Shown: positions 8,457 to 17,320, counted from the first letter of the stretch. The stretch: 64,000 nt of DNA from Ralstonia sp. UBA689 (GCF_002298975.1 NZ_DBMV01000041.1:171850-235849), one strand, 5' to 3'. A program made the numbers and translations. The notes: generated by a model not told the origin, from the letters alone.

Positions 8457-10376
8457 TCAGGAGGATGCGGCCGAAGTGACTTCGGCGCGTACCAGTGCCA
8501 GCGTGAACTGCGCCCCGCCGCCCGGCACATTGGCCGCCGACAGCGAGCCACCGAAGTCGCGCGCGATGCTGCTGGAAATCGCCAGCCCCAGGCCCAACCC
8601 CTGGCCGATCTCCTTGGTGGTGAAGAACGGCTCGAACAGGTGTGGCATGGCGTCGGGCGGAATGCCGGGGCCATTGTCGCGCACGGCGATGCTCAACTGT
8701 GACGGTGCGCCTTCAGCGGGGCCAATGTCGATGTCGATGCAGCCCGGGTGCGCAGTTTCATTGGCTTGGATGGCATCGAGCGCGTTGCCGATCAGGTTGA
8801 TCAGCACTTGCTCCAGCTTGAGCTCATCGGCGCGGACGACGGCCTCGGCCTCGGGCATGCGCCAGTGCAGTTGCAGCCGCACCTCGCCCAAGCGTGGACG
8901 CAGCAGCGCCAGCGTGTGATCAAGCGCCACGCGCACCTGCACGTCGCTGTGCTTGCGGCGCGAACGGCCCGCGAACAGCTTGAGCTGCGCGGTGATCTTG
9001 CCCATGCGCTCGGTCAGGTCGGCGATGGCCTGCAGGTTGTCGGTGGCCGCGCCATGTTGGCCCCGCTCCAGCAGGATGCGCGTGTTGTCGGAGAACGTGC
9101 GCAACGCGGCCAGCGGCTGGTTCAGCTCGTGCGTGATGCCGGCGGCCATCTGGCCGAGCGCGGCAAGCTTGCTGGCCTGCACGAGTTCGTCCTGCGTGGC
9201 ACGCAGTTCAGCCTCGGCGCGCGTCCGATCGACAATCTCGTGCTGCAACTGCTCGTTGGTGGCCATCAGGTCGGCGGTGCGGTCTTCAACGCGGCGTTCG
9301 AGCTGGTCGTACGCGGCCTCCAGCAGGCGGCGGCTGCGCAACATTTCCATCAGGCGCAGGCGGCGCTGGCGCCAATAGAACAGCAGCAGACAAGCAAACG
9401 CGAAGGCAAACGCGGCGGCCACGGTGGCGCTGCGCGCGGCACTCATCACCGGGTCCACGGGGGTGAGGTACATCAGCGTCCAGTCGGGCTCGACCAACTC
9501 GCGCGAGACCTGCAGGTAGCGCGTGGCATTGGTGCGCTCGCCGATGCGCACAAGCTCCGCGCCCTCCGGCAGACGCCCGGCCAACTTCAGGAAAGCCGGC
9601 GCCTCTGGCTGCAGCGGCAGCGGCGTGATCTGCTTGCGGAAGTACTGGCGCGTGGCCTCCAGCTGCGCCCGCAGATGCGGCGTGAGCGGCTCGAACGTGC
9701 GGTATTGCCACGTCGGCACGGATGACAGGAAGATCACGCCGTTCTCGTCAGCCACCATCACCGGTTCCGACGCATCGTGGCTGGCGCGGCCGAACCATTC
9801 CAGGTTGAGCTTGACCACCGTCACGCCGATCACGCGACCATCCTGCATGACCGGTTGCGAGATGTAGTAACCCGGCTCCTCGCGCGTGATGCCGATGCCG
9901 TAAAAGCGCCCGACGTGCCCGGCCGCCGCCTGCTGAAAATACGGTCGAAACTGGTACTCGGCGCCAACGAAGCTGTCGGGCTGGTTGTAGTTGGAGGCGG
10001 CCAGCGCCTGGCCACTGGGGGCGATCACATAGGCGGCGGCAGCGTGGGCGCGGTCATTGACTTCGCGCAAGTAGCGGTTGGCGCGATTGACATTCGCGGG
10101 TGTCGGGTTGGTCAGCAGGTCGTGGATGAACGGATGCAGCGCCACCAGCGCCGGCAGGTATTCGTAGCGGTCCAGTGTGCTCTTGAGGTTGGCGGCATAG
10201 CGGTCGACGCGCCCGCCGGCTGCCTGCTGCGCTTGGGCCAGCCCCCGGTTCCAGGCCACCACGAAGGTGGTCGCGCACACCACGGCCATCAGCGCCACGA
10301 GCCCGGCTGCCACCAGCCACCAGAACGCGCGTCGCGAGCCCGTGGCGCTGGACAACGAAAGGTCGGGATCGGACAT
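8457..10376 (-). CDS. dctB: C4-dicarboxylate sensor histidine kinase DctB
   Basis: A 639-aa membrane sensor kinase. A first transmembrane helix (about 19-41) and a second (about 303-325) enclose a periplasmic double-Cache sensor of about 260 residues. A coiled coil (RRVEDRTADLMATNEQL) leads to the HisKA H-box AAGITHELNQPLAALRTFSDN (His near residue 413). The ATPase domain carries NLIGNALDAIQ, DNGPGIP and GLGLGLAIS. It senses succinate, fumarate or malate together with DctA and phosphorylates DctD. Start 10376 is chosen over 10508 because the extra 44 residues are not membrane- or sensor-like and would overlap the terminator. Confidence 0.92.
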   Translation of the reverse strand: MSDPDLSLSSATGSRRAFWWLVAAGLVALMAVVCATTFVVAWNRGLAQAQQAAGGRVDRYAANLKSTLDRYEYLPALVALHPFIHDLLTNPTPANVNRANRYLREVNDRAHAAAAYVIAPSGQALAASNYNQPDSFVGAEYQFRPYFQQAAAGHVGRFYGIGITREEPGYYISQPVMQDGRVIGVTVVKLNLEWFGRASHDASEPVMVADENGVIFLSSVPTWQYRTFEPLTPHLRAQLEATRQYFRKQITPLPLQPEAPAFLKLAGRLPEGAELVRIGERTNATRYLQVSRELVEPDWTLMYLTPVDPVMSAARSATVAAAFAFAFACLLLFYWRQRRLRLMEMLRSRRLLEAAYDQLERRVEDRTADLMATNEQLQHEIVDRTRAEAELRATQDELVQASKLAALGQMAAGITHELNQPLAALRTFSDNTRILLERGQHGAATDNLQAIADLTERMGKITAQLKLFAGRSRRKHSDVQVRVALDHTLALLRPRLGEVRLQLHWRMPEAEAVVRADELKLEQVLINLIGNALDAIQANETAHPGCIDIDIGPAEGAPSQLSIAVRDNGPGIPPDAMPHLFEPFFTTKEIGQGLGLGLAISSSIARDFGGSLSAANVPGGGAQFTLALVRAEVTSAASS

Positions 10377-10467
10377 CGGCTGGAGAGGGACGGCAGAGAC
10401 GGGGGCAGCGATTCTTGCCTTGCCTTCCGTGGCCGCAGTGCCGAGTTGCTTCACGCGGGACAGCCTC

Positions 10468-10506
10468 AAAAAAAGAAGCGGGGCCGTCTGGAAGGACAGG
10501 CCCCGC
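10468..10506 (-). terminator. Terminator after dctA, before dctB
   Basis: On the minus strand an 8-bp GC stem (GCGGGGCC/GGCCCCGC, arms at 10499-10506 and 10479-10486) is followed by TTC and seven T residues. It separates the dctA transcript from dctBD; read-through or a separate dctB promoter would be needed for the regulators. Confidence 0.82.
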
Positions 10507-10559
10507 AATCATACGCTTGCAAGCGGCGGCGCCCTCAGGCGCCTGCCAGGATTGACCGA

Positions 10560-11846
10560 TCAGACCGCCGGGGTGGCCGTCACGCTTTCGCTGCGTTTGC
10601 CCGACATCACGCGGGCCAGCTTGCTGCGGTCCAGCTCGCGTTCCCATGCCGAGATCACCACGCAAGCCACGCCGTTGCCGGTGATGTTGGTCAGCGCACG
10701 GCACTCGCTCATGAAGCGGTCGATGCCCAGGATGAGCACCATGCCCGTCACCGGAATCGTCGGCACCACGGCCAGCGTTGCGGCCAGCGTGATGAAACCC
10801 GCGCCGGTGATGCCCGAGGCACCCTTGGAGGTCAGCATCGCCACCGCCAGGATGGTCAGTTGCTGCGTCCAGGTCAGCTCGATGTTCAGCGCCTGCGAGA
10901 TGAAGATCACTGCCATCGTCATGTAGATGTTGGTGCCGTCCAGGTTGAACGAATAACCGGTCGGCACAACCAGGCCCACCACCGACTTCGAGCAGCCCAA
11001 TTTCTCCATCTTCTCCATCAGGTGCGGCAGCGCCGATTCGGACGAGCTCGTGCCCAGCACAATCAACAGCTCTTCCTTGATATACGCCACGAAGCGGAAG
11101 ATGTTGAAGCCCGTCAGGCGCGCGATTGTGCCCAGCACCACCACCACAAAGATGATGGCCGTCAGGTAGAACGTGCCGATCAGCTTGAGCAGCGGCACCA
11201 GCGACACCACGCCGTACTTGCCGATGGTGAAGGCCATTGCACCGAACGCGCCGATCGGGGCCACGCGCGTGATGATGTGCACGATGCGGAAAAACACGTG
11301 CGCGATCTGGTCGATGAAATCCGTCACCATCTGCGCGCGATCACCCATGGCGGAGAGCGCACCGCCAAACAGCAGCGCGATCAGCAGGATCTGCAGGATG
11401 TCGCCCTTGGCAAAGGCATCCACCACCGTGCTCGGGATGATGTTCAGCAGGAAGTCGACCGTGCTGGCCGAATGTGCCTTGGCGGCGTACTGCGCCACGG
11501 CCTTGGCGTCGATCGTGTTGACGTCAACATTGAAGCCCGCGCCCGGGTTGAAGATGTGGCCGGCCGCCAAGCCGATCACCAGCGCGAAGGTCGAGACGAC
11601 CTCAAAGTAGAGCAGCGCCTTGCCGCCTACACGGCCCACCTTCTTCATGTCGCGCATGCCGGCAATGCCGGAGACGACCGTACAGAAGATGATCGGCCCG
11701 ATCACCATCTTGATGAGCTGGATGAAACCATCGCCCAGCGGCTTCATCTGCACGGCAAGCTTGGGCGAGAAATGGCCCAGCAGCACGCCGATGGCGATGG
11801 CCGCCAGCACCTGTACGTACAGGATTTTGTAGAACGGTTTTTTCAT
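10560..11846 (-). CDS. dctA: C4-dicarboxylate/proton symporter DctA
   Basis: A 428-aa member of the dicarboxylate/amino acid:cation symporter family. Conserved blocks visible are GDGFIQLIKMVIGPIIFCTVVSGIAG, the serine-rich re-entrant loop LLIVLGTSSSESALP, GYSFNLDGTNIYM and the C-terminal substrate site region TGNGVACVVIS. It imports succinate, fumarate and malate. ATG 11846 has AGGAAG 5 bp upstream, so the six residues before it in the longer reading are not used. Expression is likely from the sigma-54 promoter at 11975-11990 under DctB/DctD control. Confidence 0.95.
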   Translation of the reverse strand: MKKPFYKILYVQVLAAIAIGVLLGHFSPKLAVQMKPLGDGFIQLIKMVIGPIIFCTVVSGIAGMRDMKKVGRVGGKALLYFEVVSTFALVIGLAAGHIFNPGAGFNVDVNTIDAKAVAQYAAKAHSASTVDFLLNIIPSTVVDAFAKGDILQILLIALLFGGALSAMGDRAQMVTDFIDQIAHVFFRIVHIITRVAPIGAFGAMAFTIGKYGVVSLVPLLKLIGTFYLTAIIFVVVVLGTIARLTGFNIFRFVAYIKEELLIVLGTSSSESALPHLMEKMEKLGCSKSVVGLVVPTGYSFNLDGTNIYMTMAVIFISQALNIELTWTQQLTILAVAMLTSKGASGITGAGFITLAATLAVVPTIPVTGMVLILGIDRFMSECRALTNITGNGVACVVISAWERELDRSKLARVMSGKRSESVTATPAV

Positions 11847-11974
11847 GTCTTCCTCGAGTGTCACAGACCGGCCGTGCGCTCACCTGCTCGCCCGGTCCGA
11901 CCCGCCCTGATGTGGTCTCTCTCCTGCCTCGATGCGCCGTTGTCCAGCGCTTCCCGCAGCAGGACAGCCTTTAT

Positions 11975-11990
11975 TGCAAGGGCTATGCCA
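11975..11990 (-). promoter_or_regulatory. Sigma-54 promoter of dctA
   Basis: The minus strand reads TGGCATAGCCCTTGCA, with the GG (-24) and GC (-12) dinucleotides at the correct spacing for sigma-54. The inferred start of transcription is near 11963, leaving a leader of about 117 nt before dctA. This fits control by the NtrC-type activator DctD. Confidence 0.75.
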
Positions 11991-12265
11991 GTGCTCGAAT
12001 CGCCAGCCGGCTACCTGCCAGCCCTTGTGCCAGCTTGGTGTGATTACGATGGCACCCGGCCCATCCGTCGTCAATCCCGGAATCCGCGCACAAGGGCGTC
12101 CAGACATCCGGAAAACGTGTTGCGGCGCAGCATCGCACAGCCATATCGCAGAGGATGGCCACCTTGGGGCCGTATAATGCCGGCTCGTTACGCAAATCCA
12201 CTCCTTGGGCGCGGCGTCCGCAAGCCGTTCACGCCCTGCCCACGCGCACGCACTGCACCCGCCCC
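11991..12265. other. Intergenic region upstream of dctA promoter
   Basis: About 275 bp between the dctA promoter and the ferredoxin gene. It contains a CGCACAA half-site (12087-12093, TTGTGCG on the minus strand) about 100 bp upstream of the -24 element, resembling half of a DctD-type upstream activating palindrome. Its other half is poorly conserved. No convincing gene is visible. Confidence 0.35.
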
Positions 12266-12595
12266 ATGAGCAGCCACTATCAGCACCACGTTTTCTTCTG
12301 CCTGAACGAACGCGAGGACGGCTCGCGCTGCTGCGCCGACTTTGGCGCCAAGGCCATGCAGGAATACGCCAAGAAGCGCTGCAAGGAACTCGGCATCAAC
12401 GGCGAAGGCCGCGTGCGCATCAACAAAGCCGGCTGCCTGGACCGCTGCGAACTTGGTCCGGTGCTGGTGGTCTACCCCGAGGCCGTCTGGTACACCTATG
12501 TCGACAAAGACGACATCGACGAGATCATCCAGAGCCATCTGATTGAAGGCAAACCGGTCGAGCGGCTGATGGTCGACCGCCCTGCCGCAGCCTAA
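12266..12595 (+). CDS. Thioredoxin-like (2Fe-2S) ferredoxin
   Basis: A 109-aa small ferredoxin of the thioredoxin-fold type (related to the NuoE/HoxE-like domain). Cysteines sit in FFCLNEREDGSRCCADFG and in NKAGCLDRCELGPVLVVYPE, the CxxxC-type second pair expected for the cluster. It ends with the typical YTYVDKDDIDEIIQSHL helix. Such proteins are stand-alone electron carriers of uncertain partner. ATG 12266 starts right at the conserved N-terminus. It lies 22 bp before the hydrolase gene and is probably co-transcribed with it. Confidence 0.88.
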   Translation: MSSHYQHHVFFCLNEREDGSRCCADFGAKAMQEYAKKRCKELGINGEGRVRINKAGCLDRCELGPVLVVYPEAVWYTYVDKDDIDEIIQSHLIEGKPVERLMVDRPAAA

Positions 12596-12617
12596 GCCTG
12601 ACTGCATCCGCTGCTTC

Positions 12618-13265
12618 ATGAACGCGTATACCCAAGAACGCCTGATCCCCGGCCCGGTCGGGCAGATCGACCTGTCGATCGACCTACCGGACGGCGCGCC
12701 GCGCGGCCTGGCGCTTGTCGGCCATCCGCATCCGCTGTTTGGCGGCACCAAGGATAACAAGGTCGCGCAAACCCTGGCACGCACCTTCGTCGGCCTCGGC
12801 TATGCGACGGTGCGCCCGAACTTCCGCGGTGTCGGCAAGACCGAAGGCACGCACGACAATGGCATCGGCGAGCAGGACGACATGTTGGCCGTGCTCGACT
12901 GGATGCGCACGCAGACGGAGTGGTCGGCCGATGTGGCCACGCTGCCGCTGGCACTCGGCGGCTTCTCGTTCGGCAGCTTCGTCATCTCGCAAGTGGCGCG
13001 CCGCCTGGCCGAGGCCGGCACGCCCGCCGAACGCCTGGCCCTGGTCGGCACCGCCACCTCGCGCTGGGACGTGGCGCCGGTGCCGGCCGACACCATCATC
13101 ATTCACGGCGAGCAAGACGACACCGTCCCGCTCATCGACGTACTCAACTGGGCGCGCCCGCAGGAATTGCCCGTGATCGTCATTCCCGGCGCCGACCATT
13201 TCTTCCATCGCAAGCTGCACCTGATTCGGCAGCTCATCACCGGCGCCTGGGCGCCACGCCAGTAA
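12618..13265 (+). CDS. Alpha/beta hydrolase
   Basis: A 215-aa alpha/beta-hydrolase of the compact COG2945 type. Visible features are the oxyanion HG-like LVGHPHPLFGGTKDNKV strand, the nucleophile elbow GGFSFGSF (serine), the acid in IIHGEQDDTVPL and the histidine in GADHFFHRKL. Members of this group act on small ester or acyl substrates; the physiological substrate is unknown. The gene follows the ferredoxin closely and precedes dacA. Confidence 0.87.
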   Translation: MNAYTQERLIPGPVGQIDLSIDLPDGAPRGLALVGHPHPLFGGTKDNKVAQTLARTFVGLGYATVRPNFRGVGKTEGTHDNGIGEQDDMLAVLDWMRTQTEWSADVATLPLALGGFSFGSFVISQVARRLAEAGTPAERLALVGTATSRWDVAPVPADTIIIHGEQDDTVPLIDVLNWARPQELPVIVIPGADHFFHRKLHLIRQLITGAWAPRQ

Positions 13266-13342
13266 CTCTTTCGTTTTCCGGATGCCGCGCCTGCCCCCGG
13301 TGCGCGGCGTCGTTGAACCCCAAGCAGACCGCAGGACCCGCC

Positions 13343-14536
13343 ATGCAGACCCGTTTCACCGCTTCCGTCGTTCACCCCGCCGTTGTCACCGTCGTGGCCG
13401 CTACCGTGCTTGCCACGGCATTGCCTGCCGTGGCGCAGCCCGTACCGGCGCCGCAAGTCGCGGCCCGTTCGTGGATGCTGACCGACGTGACCAGCGGCCA
13501 GGTGCTCGGCGGCGCCAACATGGACGAGCGCATCGAGCCGGCCTCGCTCACCAAGCTGATGACGGCCTACCTGGTCTTCGAAGCCGTGCGTGACGGCAAG
13601 CTCAAGTACGACCAGATGATCACGCCCACCGAGACCGTGCGCACGGTCAAGACGGACGAATCGCGCATGTTTCTGCAGCCGGGCAAGCCCGCTTCGTTAC
13701 GTGAGATGACGCAGGGCCTGATCGTGCAATCGGGCAACGATGCAGCGCTGGTGCTGGCCGAAGCCGTGGGCGGCACGGAGACCAACTTCGTGATGCTGAT
13801 GAACCGCGAGGCCCAGCGCCTGGGCATGAAGAACACGCATTTCGCCAATGCCGCCGGCCTGCCCGATCCGAACCACTACTCCACGGCACGTGATCTTTCG
13901 ATCCTGACCTCGGCGCTGATCAAGGATTTCCCGCAGGACTACAAGTTCTATTCGCAGAAGGATTTCACCTATAACAACATCAAGCAGCCCAACCGCAACC
14001 GCCTGCTGTGGCTCGACCCGACCGTCGATGGCGGCAAGACCGGCCACACCAAGTCGGCCGGTTACTGCCTGGTCACTTCAGCCAACCGGCCGCTGCCAGA
14101 CGTGCCTGGCGCGAACCGCCGCCTGCTGTCGGTCATCATCGGCACCAAGAGCGATCAGATCCGCACACAGGAGAGCCTGAAGGTCCTGAACTACGGCTAC
14201 CAGTTCTTCGACACCGTGCGCCTGTATCAGGCCCAGCAGCCCCTGCAGACGCCCGACGTGTACAAGGGCCAGGCCAAGACCGTGAAGCTGGGCGTGCTGG
14301 AAGACAAGTGGATCACCGTGCCCAAGGGCTCGGGCGTCCGCCTGAAGCCGGTGCTTGAGCGCAAGGATCCGTTGATCGCCCCGATCACGCAGGGCCAGCA
14401 GATCGGCACGGTCAAGGTGATGGACGGTGCGACCGTGGTGTCGGAGTTCCCGGCGGTAGCGCTGGAAGCGGTGCCGGAAGCCGGCTTCGTCGGACGCACG
14501 ATTGACGCAGTCAAGCTGTGGTTTAAAAAGAAGTAA
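13343..14536 (+). CDS. dacA: D-alanyl-D-alanine carboxypeptidase (PBP5/6 type)
   Basis: A 397-aa low-molecular-weight penicillin-binding protein. The signal peptide ends at AVA-QPVP (about residue 32). The catalytic motifs are SLTK (Ser68, Lys71), SGN (130-132) and KTG near residue 232 in DGGKTGHTKSAGYC. The C-terminal beta domain and an amphipathic anchor helix (VGRTIDAVKLWFKKK) attach it to the inner membrane. It trims the terminal D-Ala from peptidoglycan pentapeptides. It sits directly before DUF493/ybeD, the classical dacA–ybeD order. Confidence 0.95.
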   Translation: MQTRFTASVVHPAVVTVVAATVLATALPAVAQPVPAPQVAARSWMLTDVTSGQVLGGANMDERIEPASLTKLMTAYLVFEAVRDGKLKYDQMITPTETVRTVKTDESRMFLQPGKPASLREMTQGLIVQSGNDAALVLAEAVGGTETNFVMLMNREAQRLGMKNTHFANAAGLPDPNHYSTARDLSILTSALIKDFPQDYKFYSQKDFTYNNIKQPNRNRLLWLDPTVDGGKTGHTKSAGYCLVTSANRPLPDVPGANRRLLSVIIGTKSDQIRTQESLKVLNYGYQFFDTVRLYQAQQPLQTPDVYKGQAKTVKLGVLEDKWITVPKGSGVRLKPVLERKDPLIAPITQGQQIGTVKVMDGATVVSEFPAVALEAVPEAGFVGRTIDAVKLWFKKK

Positions 14537-14556
14537 TCGACCCAAACTGATTCGGC

Positions 14557-14856
14557 ATGACCTCTTCTGACAAAACGCCGCCGGGCCACATCCCGCCCGA
14601 GCAATCGCTGATCGAGTATCCGAGCGACTTCCCCATCAAGGTGATGGGGAAGATGCAGGACAACTTTGCCGAGACCATTGTCGAAGTGGTCCGCGTGCAC
14701 GATCCGGAGTTTCATGCCGGACGCATGGAGATGCGCCCGTCGTCCAGCGGCAACTACCTGGGCCTGACGGTGATCGTGCGTGCCACCAGCCGCCAGCAGC
14801 TCGACGCGCTGTACCAAGCGCTGACGTCGCACCCGATGGTGAAGATCGTGCTGTAA
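14557..14856 (+). CDS. DUF493 (YbeD-like) protein
   Basis: A 99-aa small ACT-like fold protein of the DUF493/YbeD family: LIEYPSDFPIKVMG, VRVHDPEF, and SSSGNYLGLTVIVRATSRQQLDALYQALTSHPMVKIVL. Its role is unknown; it is regularly found between dacA and lipB. Here the link to lipB is interrupted by a LysR/DUF2917 pair, and a terminator directly follows. Confidence 0.92.
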   Translation: MTSSDKTPPGHIPPEQSLIEYPSDFPIKVMGKMQDNFAETIVEVVRVHDPEFHAGRMEMRPSSSGNYLGLTVIVRATSRQQLDALYQALTSHPMVKIVL

Positions 14857-14874
14857 AGCGCGCACGCGCAATTA

Positions 14875-14903
14875 AAAACGCCCCGGTCATGCCGGGGCGT
14901 TTT
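14875..14903. terminator. Bidirectional terminator after DUF493
   Basis: The stem AAAACGCCCCGG/CCGGGGCGTTTT (14875-14886 and 14892-14903) with a 5-nt loop has A/T runs on both sides. It separates the dacA–DUF493 unit from the convergent LysR gene. Confidence 0.85.
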
Positions 14904-14926
14904 GCTTGGAAAGCGACGATCATCAC

Positions 14927-15889
14927 TCAGCCTTTGGCCACATGCCCCAGGCAGACCGTGTTATCGCTCATCAGCCGCTCCAGCTTGAGCTTGAACCCTG
15001 CAATCTCCGGCAGCAGCCACGCACGGAATGCCTGCATCTTCGGCGTCTGCAGCGCGCTGTGCGGGCAAACGAAGTAATAATTCCAAGGGCACGGGATCGT
15101 CGTTTCGAACAGGCGCACCACGCGGCCGGTCATCAAGTCGTTGAAGGCCAGTGTCGGGCGGATCAGCGCAATGCCCTGCCCGGCTGCCGCGGCCTGCAGC
15201 AGCAGTGACGAATCCTGGAACATCAACCCGCCGCGCTGCTCCACAAACCCGGGCAGCCCTGCCGCGTCAAACCACGGCTTCCAGTCCTCGCCCTCGCTGC
15301 GCAGCAACGTCATGCCCGCCATCTCGGCCACCGTGCGCGGCAGGCGCCCGCCATTGAACGACGGGCTGCAGATCGGGAAGAACACGTCGTCCAACAGTTT
15401 TTCCACGTACAGGCCCGGATAGTTGCCGGAGCCCATGCGCAGCGCCACGTCCATCTCCTCGCGCGCGAAGTCGACCAGCGCGGGGCTGGAGAACAACTCC
15501 ACCTCCAGCTCGGGATGCTTCTCGATGAAGGTGCCGATATGCGGCGTCAGCCACCGCGCTGCAAACGACGGCATGGTGCTGATAGCCAAGCGGTTGTCGC
15601 GGTTGCCGGCGCGCAACTGGTGCGTGGCCTGGGCGATCTGATCGAGCGCCTCGCGCACGCGATCAGCGTAGGCGCGGCCCGCATGCGTGAGCGTAACGCG
15701 CTTGCCGCGCCGCTCGAACAGCAGCACGCCCAACTCCTCCTCCAACGTGCGCATCTGGTGGCTGACGGCGCCGTGCGTGACGAACAACTCCGTCGCCGCG
15801 CGCGAAAAACTCTCATAGCGGGCCGCCGCCTCAAACACCCGCAATGCGCCGAGTGAAGGCAGGCGCATGGGCTCCCGGATTTCCGTCAC
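14927..15889 (-). CDS. LysR-type regulator, GcvA-like
   Basis: A 320-aa LysR-family regulator. The N-terminal wHTH is LPSLGALRVFEAAARYESFSRAATELFVTHGAVSHQMRTLE, with the GcvA-type LxALR..E opening. The periplasmic-binding-like effector domain follows (SLLLQAAAAGQGIALIRP, DSALQTPKMQAFRAWLLPE). GcvA-like proteins control glycine or amine metabolism, but many paralogues regulate other targets. It is divergent from a DUF2917 gene whose promoter carries an inverted repeat, the likely operator. Confidence 0.9.
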   Translation of the reverse strand: MTEIREPMRLPSLGALRVFEAAARYESFSRAATELFVTHGAVSHQMRTLEEELGVLLFERRGKRVTLTHAGRAYADRVREALDQIAQATHQLRAGNRDNRLAISTMPSFAARWLTPHIGTFIEKHPELEVELFSSPALVDFAREEMDVALRMGSGNYPGLYVEKLLDDVFFPICSPSFNGGRLPRTVAEMAGMTLLRSEGEDWKPWFDAAGLPGFVEQRGGLMFQDSSLLLQAAAAGQGIALIRPTLAFNDLMTGRVVRLFETTIPCPWNYYFVCPHSALQTPKMQAFRAWLLPEIAGFKLKLERLMSDNTVCLGHVAKG

Positions 15890-15955
15890 GTTTTCCCTCC
15901 TGGCTGTCTTGTGTTTTATGTGAGCTGATTTATCAAAGACACCAATATATATCGT

Positions 15956-15984
15956 TTGGTACTAGGCAATCATGCGCCTAGACT
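15956..15984 (+). promoter_or_regulatory. Candidate promoter with inverted repeat for DUF2917 gene
   Basis: TTGGTA (15956-15961), a 17-bp spacer and TAGACT (15979-15984) form a plausible sigma-70 promoter. A perfect inverted repeat CTAGGC-N8-GCCTAG (15962-15981) lies in the spacer and over the -10 box, a good place for the divergent LysR protein to act. A visual assignment only. Confidence 0.45.
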
Positions 15985-16029
15985 TCTCACTACGGCAGGC
16001 CCCACCCCGATGCCGTGAAGGAGCCGATC

Positions 16030-16389
16030 ATGAAAGCTGTACTAACAAAAATTGTATTCACTCTCCAGCCCGGCGAAGTGGTGGCATTGCGCATGCCGGC
16101 GAACCAGAACCTGCGCGTGGAAGAGGCCTATGGCCGTGACGTGTGGGTCACGCACGAGAACAAAGCCGGCGACGAATGGCTGCGTGCCGGCGGCAGTGTA
16201 GCCGTCAAGCGCGGCGAGGAAATCGTCGTCTCGGTGGACCCGAAAGCCGCTGGCCCGGTATCACTGGCCGTGGAGGCGCCCGATGGCCATATGCCGCGCA
16301 CGCCGCGGCACGTCACCAACGGCTGGCGCCATACGCTCGCCGCGCTCGGCTGGAACGAGCACGTCGAAACGCCTGTCGTGGCCGCTTGA
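16030..16389 (+). CDS. DUF2917 domain protein
   Basis: A 119-aa cytoplasmic protein of the DUF2917 family, common in Burkholderiales and with no known role. It has a cupin-like small beta fold: FTLQPGEVVALRMPANQNLRVEEAYGRDVWVTHE, then WLRAGGSVAVKRGEEIVVS. ATG 16030 has AAGGAG 6 bp upstream; the GTG at 16015 lies on top of that site and is not preferred. DUF2917 genes are often beside LysR regulators, as here. Confidence 0.85.
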   Translation: MKAVLTKIVFTLQPGEVVALRMPANQNLRVEEAYGRDVWVTHENKAGDEWLRAGGSVAVKRGEEIVVSVDPKAAGPVSLAVEAPDGHMPRTPRHVTNGWRHTLAALGWNEHVETPVVAA

Positions 16390-16451
16390 GGTGGACGTCT
16401 AAACCACTGAACCTGTTTCAGTCTCCTTTTGCGGCATGTGCCGTAAGAGCC

Positions 16452-16499
16452 CGATGCCGGCGCCGATGCCTCCCATCGCGCCGGCATCGTCTTTTTTTG
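16452..16499 (+). terminator. Terminator after DUF2917 gene
   Basis: A 12-bp perfect stem (CGATGCCGGCGC at 16452-16463, GCGCCGGCATCG at 16478-16489) is followed by a seven-T run. It insulates lipB from the inserted LysR/DUF2917 pair. Confidence 0.85.
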
Positions 16500-16569
16500 T
16501 GCCGACCCTGCGAGCAAGTCGGGCAAAGGCATCCGGCGCCATCGCCGGCCCTGCGCTACACTCGCGAGC

Positions 16570-17259
16570 ATGATTCCGATTGACATCGTCGAGCGCGGTT
16601 TTCAGGACTACGCCGCCTGCTTCGACGCCATGCAGGCCTTCACCGCCCAGCGCGGCCCCGACACCCCCGACACGATCTGGCTGGTCGAACACCCGCCGGT
16701 GTTCACGCTCGGGCTGGCCGGCGACCCGGCGCATCTGTTGGCGCCCGGCAACATCCCTTTGGTGAAGGTCGACCGTGGCGGGCAGATCACCTACCACGGC
16801 CCCGGTCAAGTCGTTGCCTACCTTTTGCTCGATCTGCGCAGGCGCGGGCTGTTCGTGAAGGCGCTGGTCGATGCCATCGAGGCGGCCGTCATCGAGACGC
16901 TCGCCACGTATAATGTCGCCTCCGAACGCAAGGCTGGCGCCCCCGGCATCTATCTGTCGGGCGGGCCGCATCAAGGCGCCAAGATTGCCGCGCTGGGGCT
17001 GAAGATTCGTAACGGCTGCAGCTACCACGGCGTGAGCCTGAACTTGGCGATGGACCTGTCGCCCTTCACGCAGATCAATCCGTGTGGCTATGTCGGCCTG
17101 GAAACCGTCGACATGGTGACCGCTGGCGCCCGCGATGCCTCCGGGCGCACTGTCGCCGCGAGCGACTGGCAGTGCATTTCGCGCGAGCTGGCCGATGCGC
17201 TGGTCGCCCAATTGCAACAACGCGCGCAAGCGCAACCCGCCCAAGCCGCTACCGCGTAG
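16570..17259 (+). CDS. lipB: Octanoyl-[acyl carrier protein]:protein N-octanoyltransferase LipB
   Basis: A 229-aa LipB. It moves octanoate from acyl carrier protein to lipoyl domains of pyruvate and 2-oxoglutarate dehydrogenases and the glycine cleavage H protein. Signatures seen are VDRGGQITYHGPGQVVAYLLLDL, GAKIAALGLKIRNGCSYHGVSLN (containing the catalytic Cys and Lys) and the NPCGYVGLE motif. The length is normal. lipA begins 61 bp downstream, so the two form the usual lipoylation pair. Confidence 0.97.
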   Translation: MIPIDIVERGFQDYAACFDAMQAFTAQRGPDTPDTIWLVEHPPVFTLGLAGDPAHLLAPGNIPLVKVDRGGQITYHGPGQVVAYLLLDLRRRGLFVKALVDAIEAAVIETLATYNVASERKAGAPGIYLSGGPHQGAKIAALGLKIRNGCSYHGVSLNLAMDLSPFTQINPCGYVGLETVDMVTAGARDASGRTVAASDWQCISRELADALVAQLQQRAQAQPAQAATA

Positions 17260-17320
17260 CGACCGGCCCGCAGTAGGCAGTACCGAAAAGCGTGCGTCAC
17301 AAGCGCACGCGGAGAACACG

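Noticed and set aside
9777..12269. Long 830-codon plus-strand frame opposite dctB and dctA
   Set aside because: It runs antisense through two clear genes, has a repetitive H/R/D/Q-rich translation typical of GC-rich shadow frames, and shows no domain.
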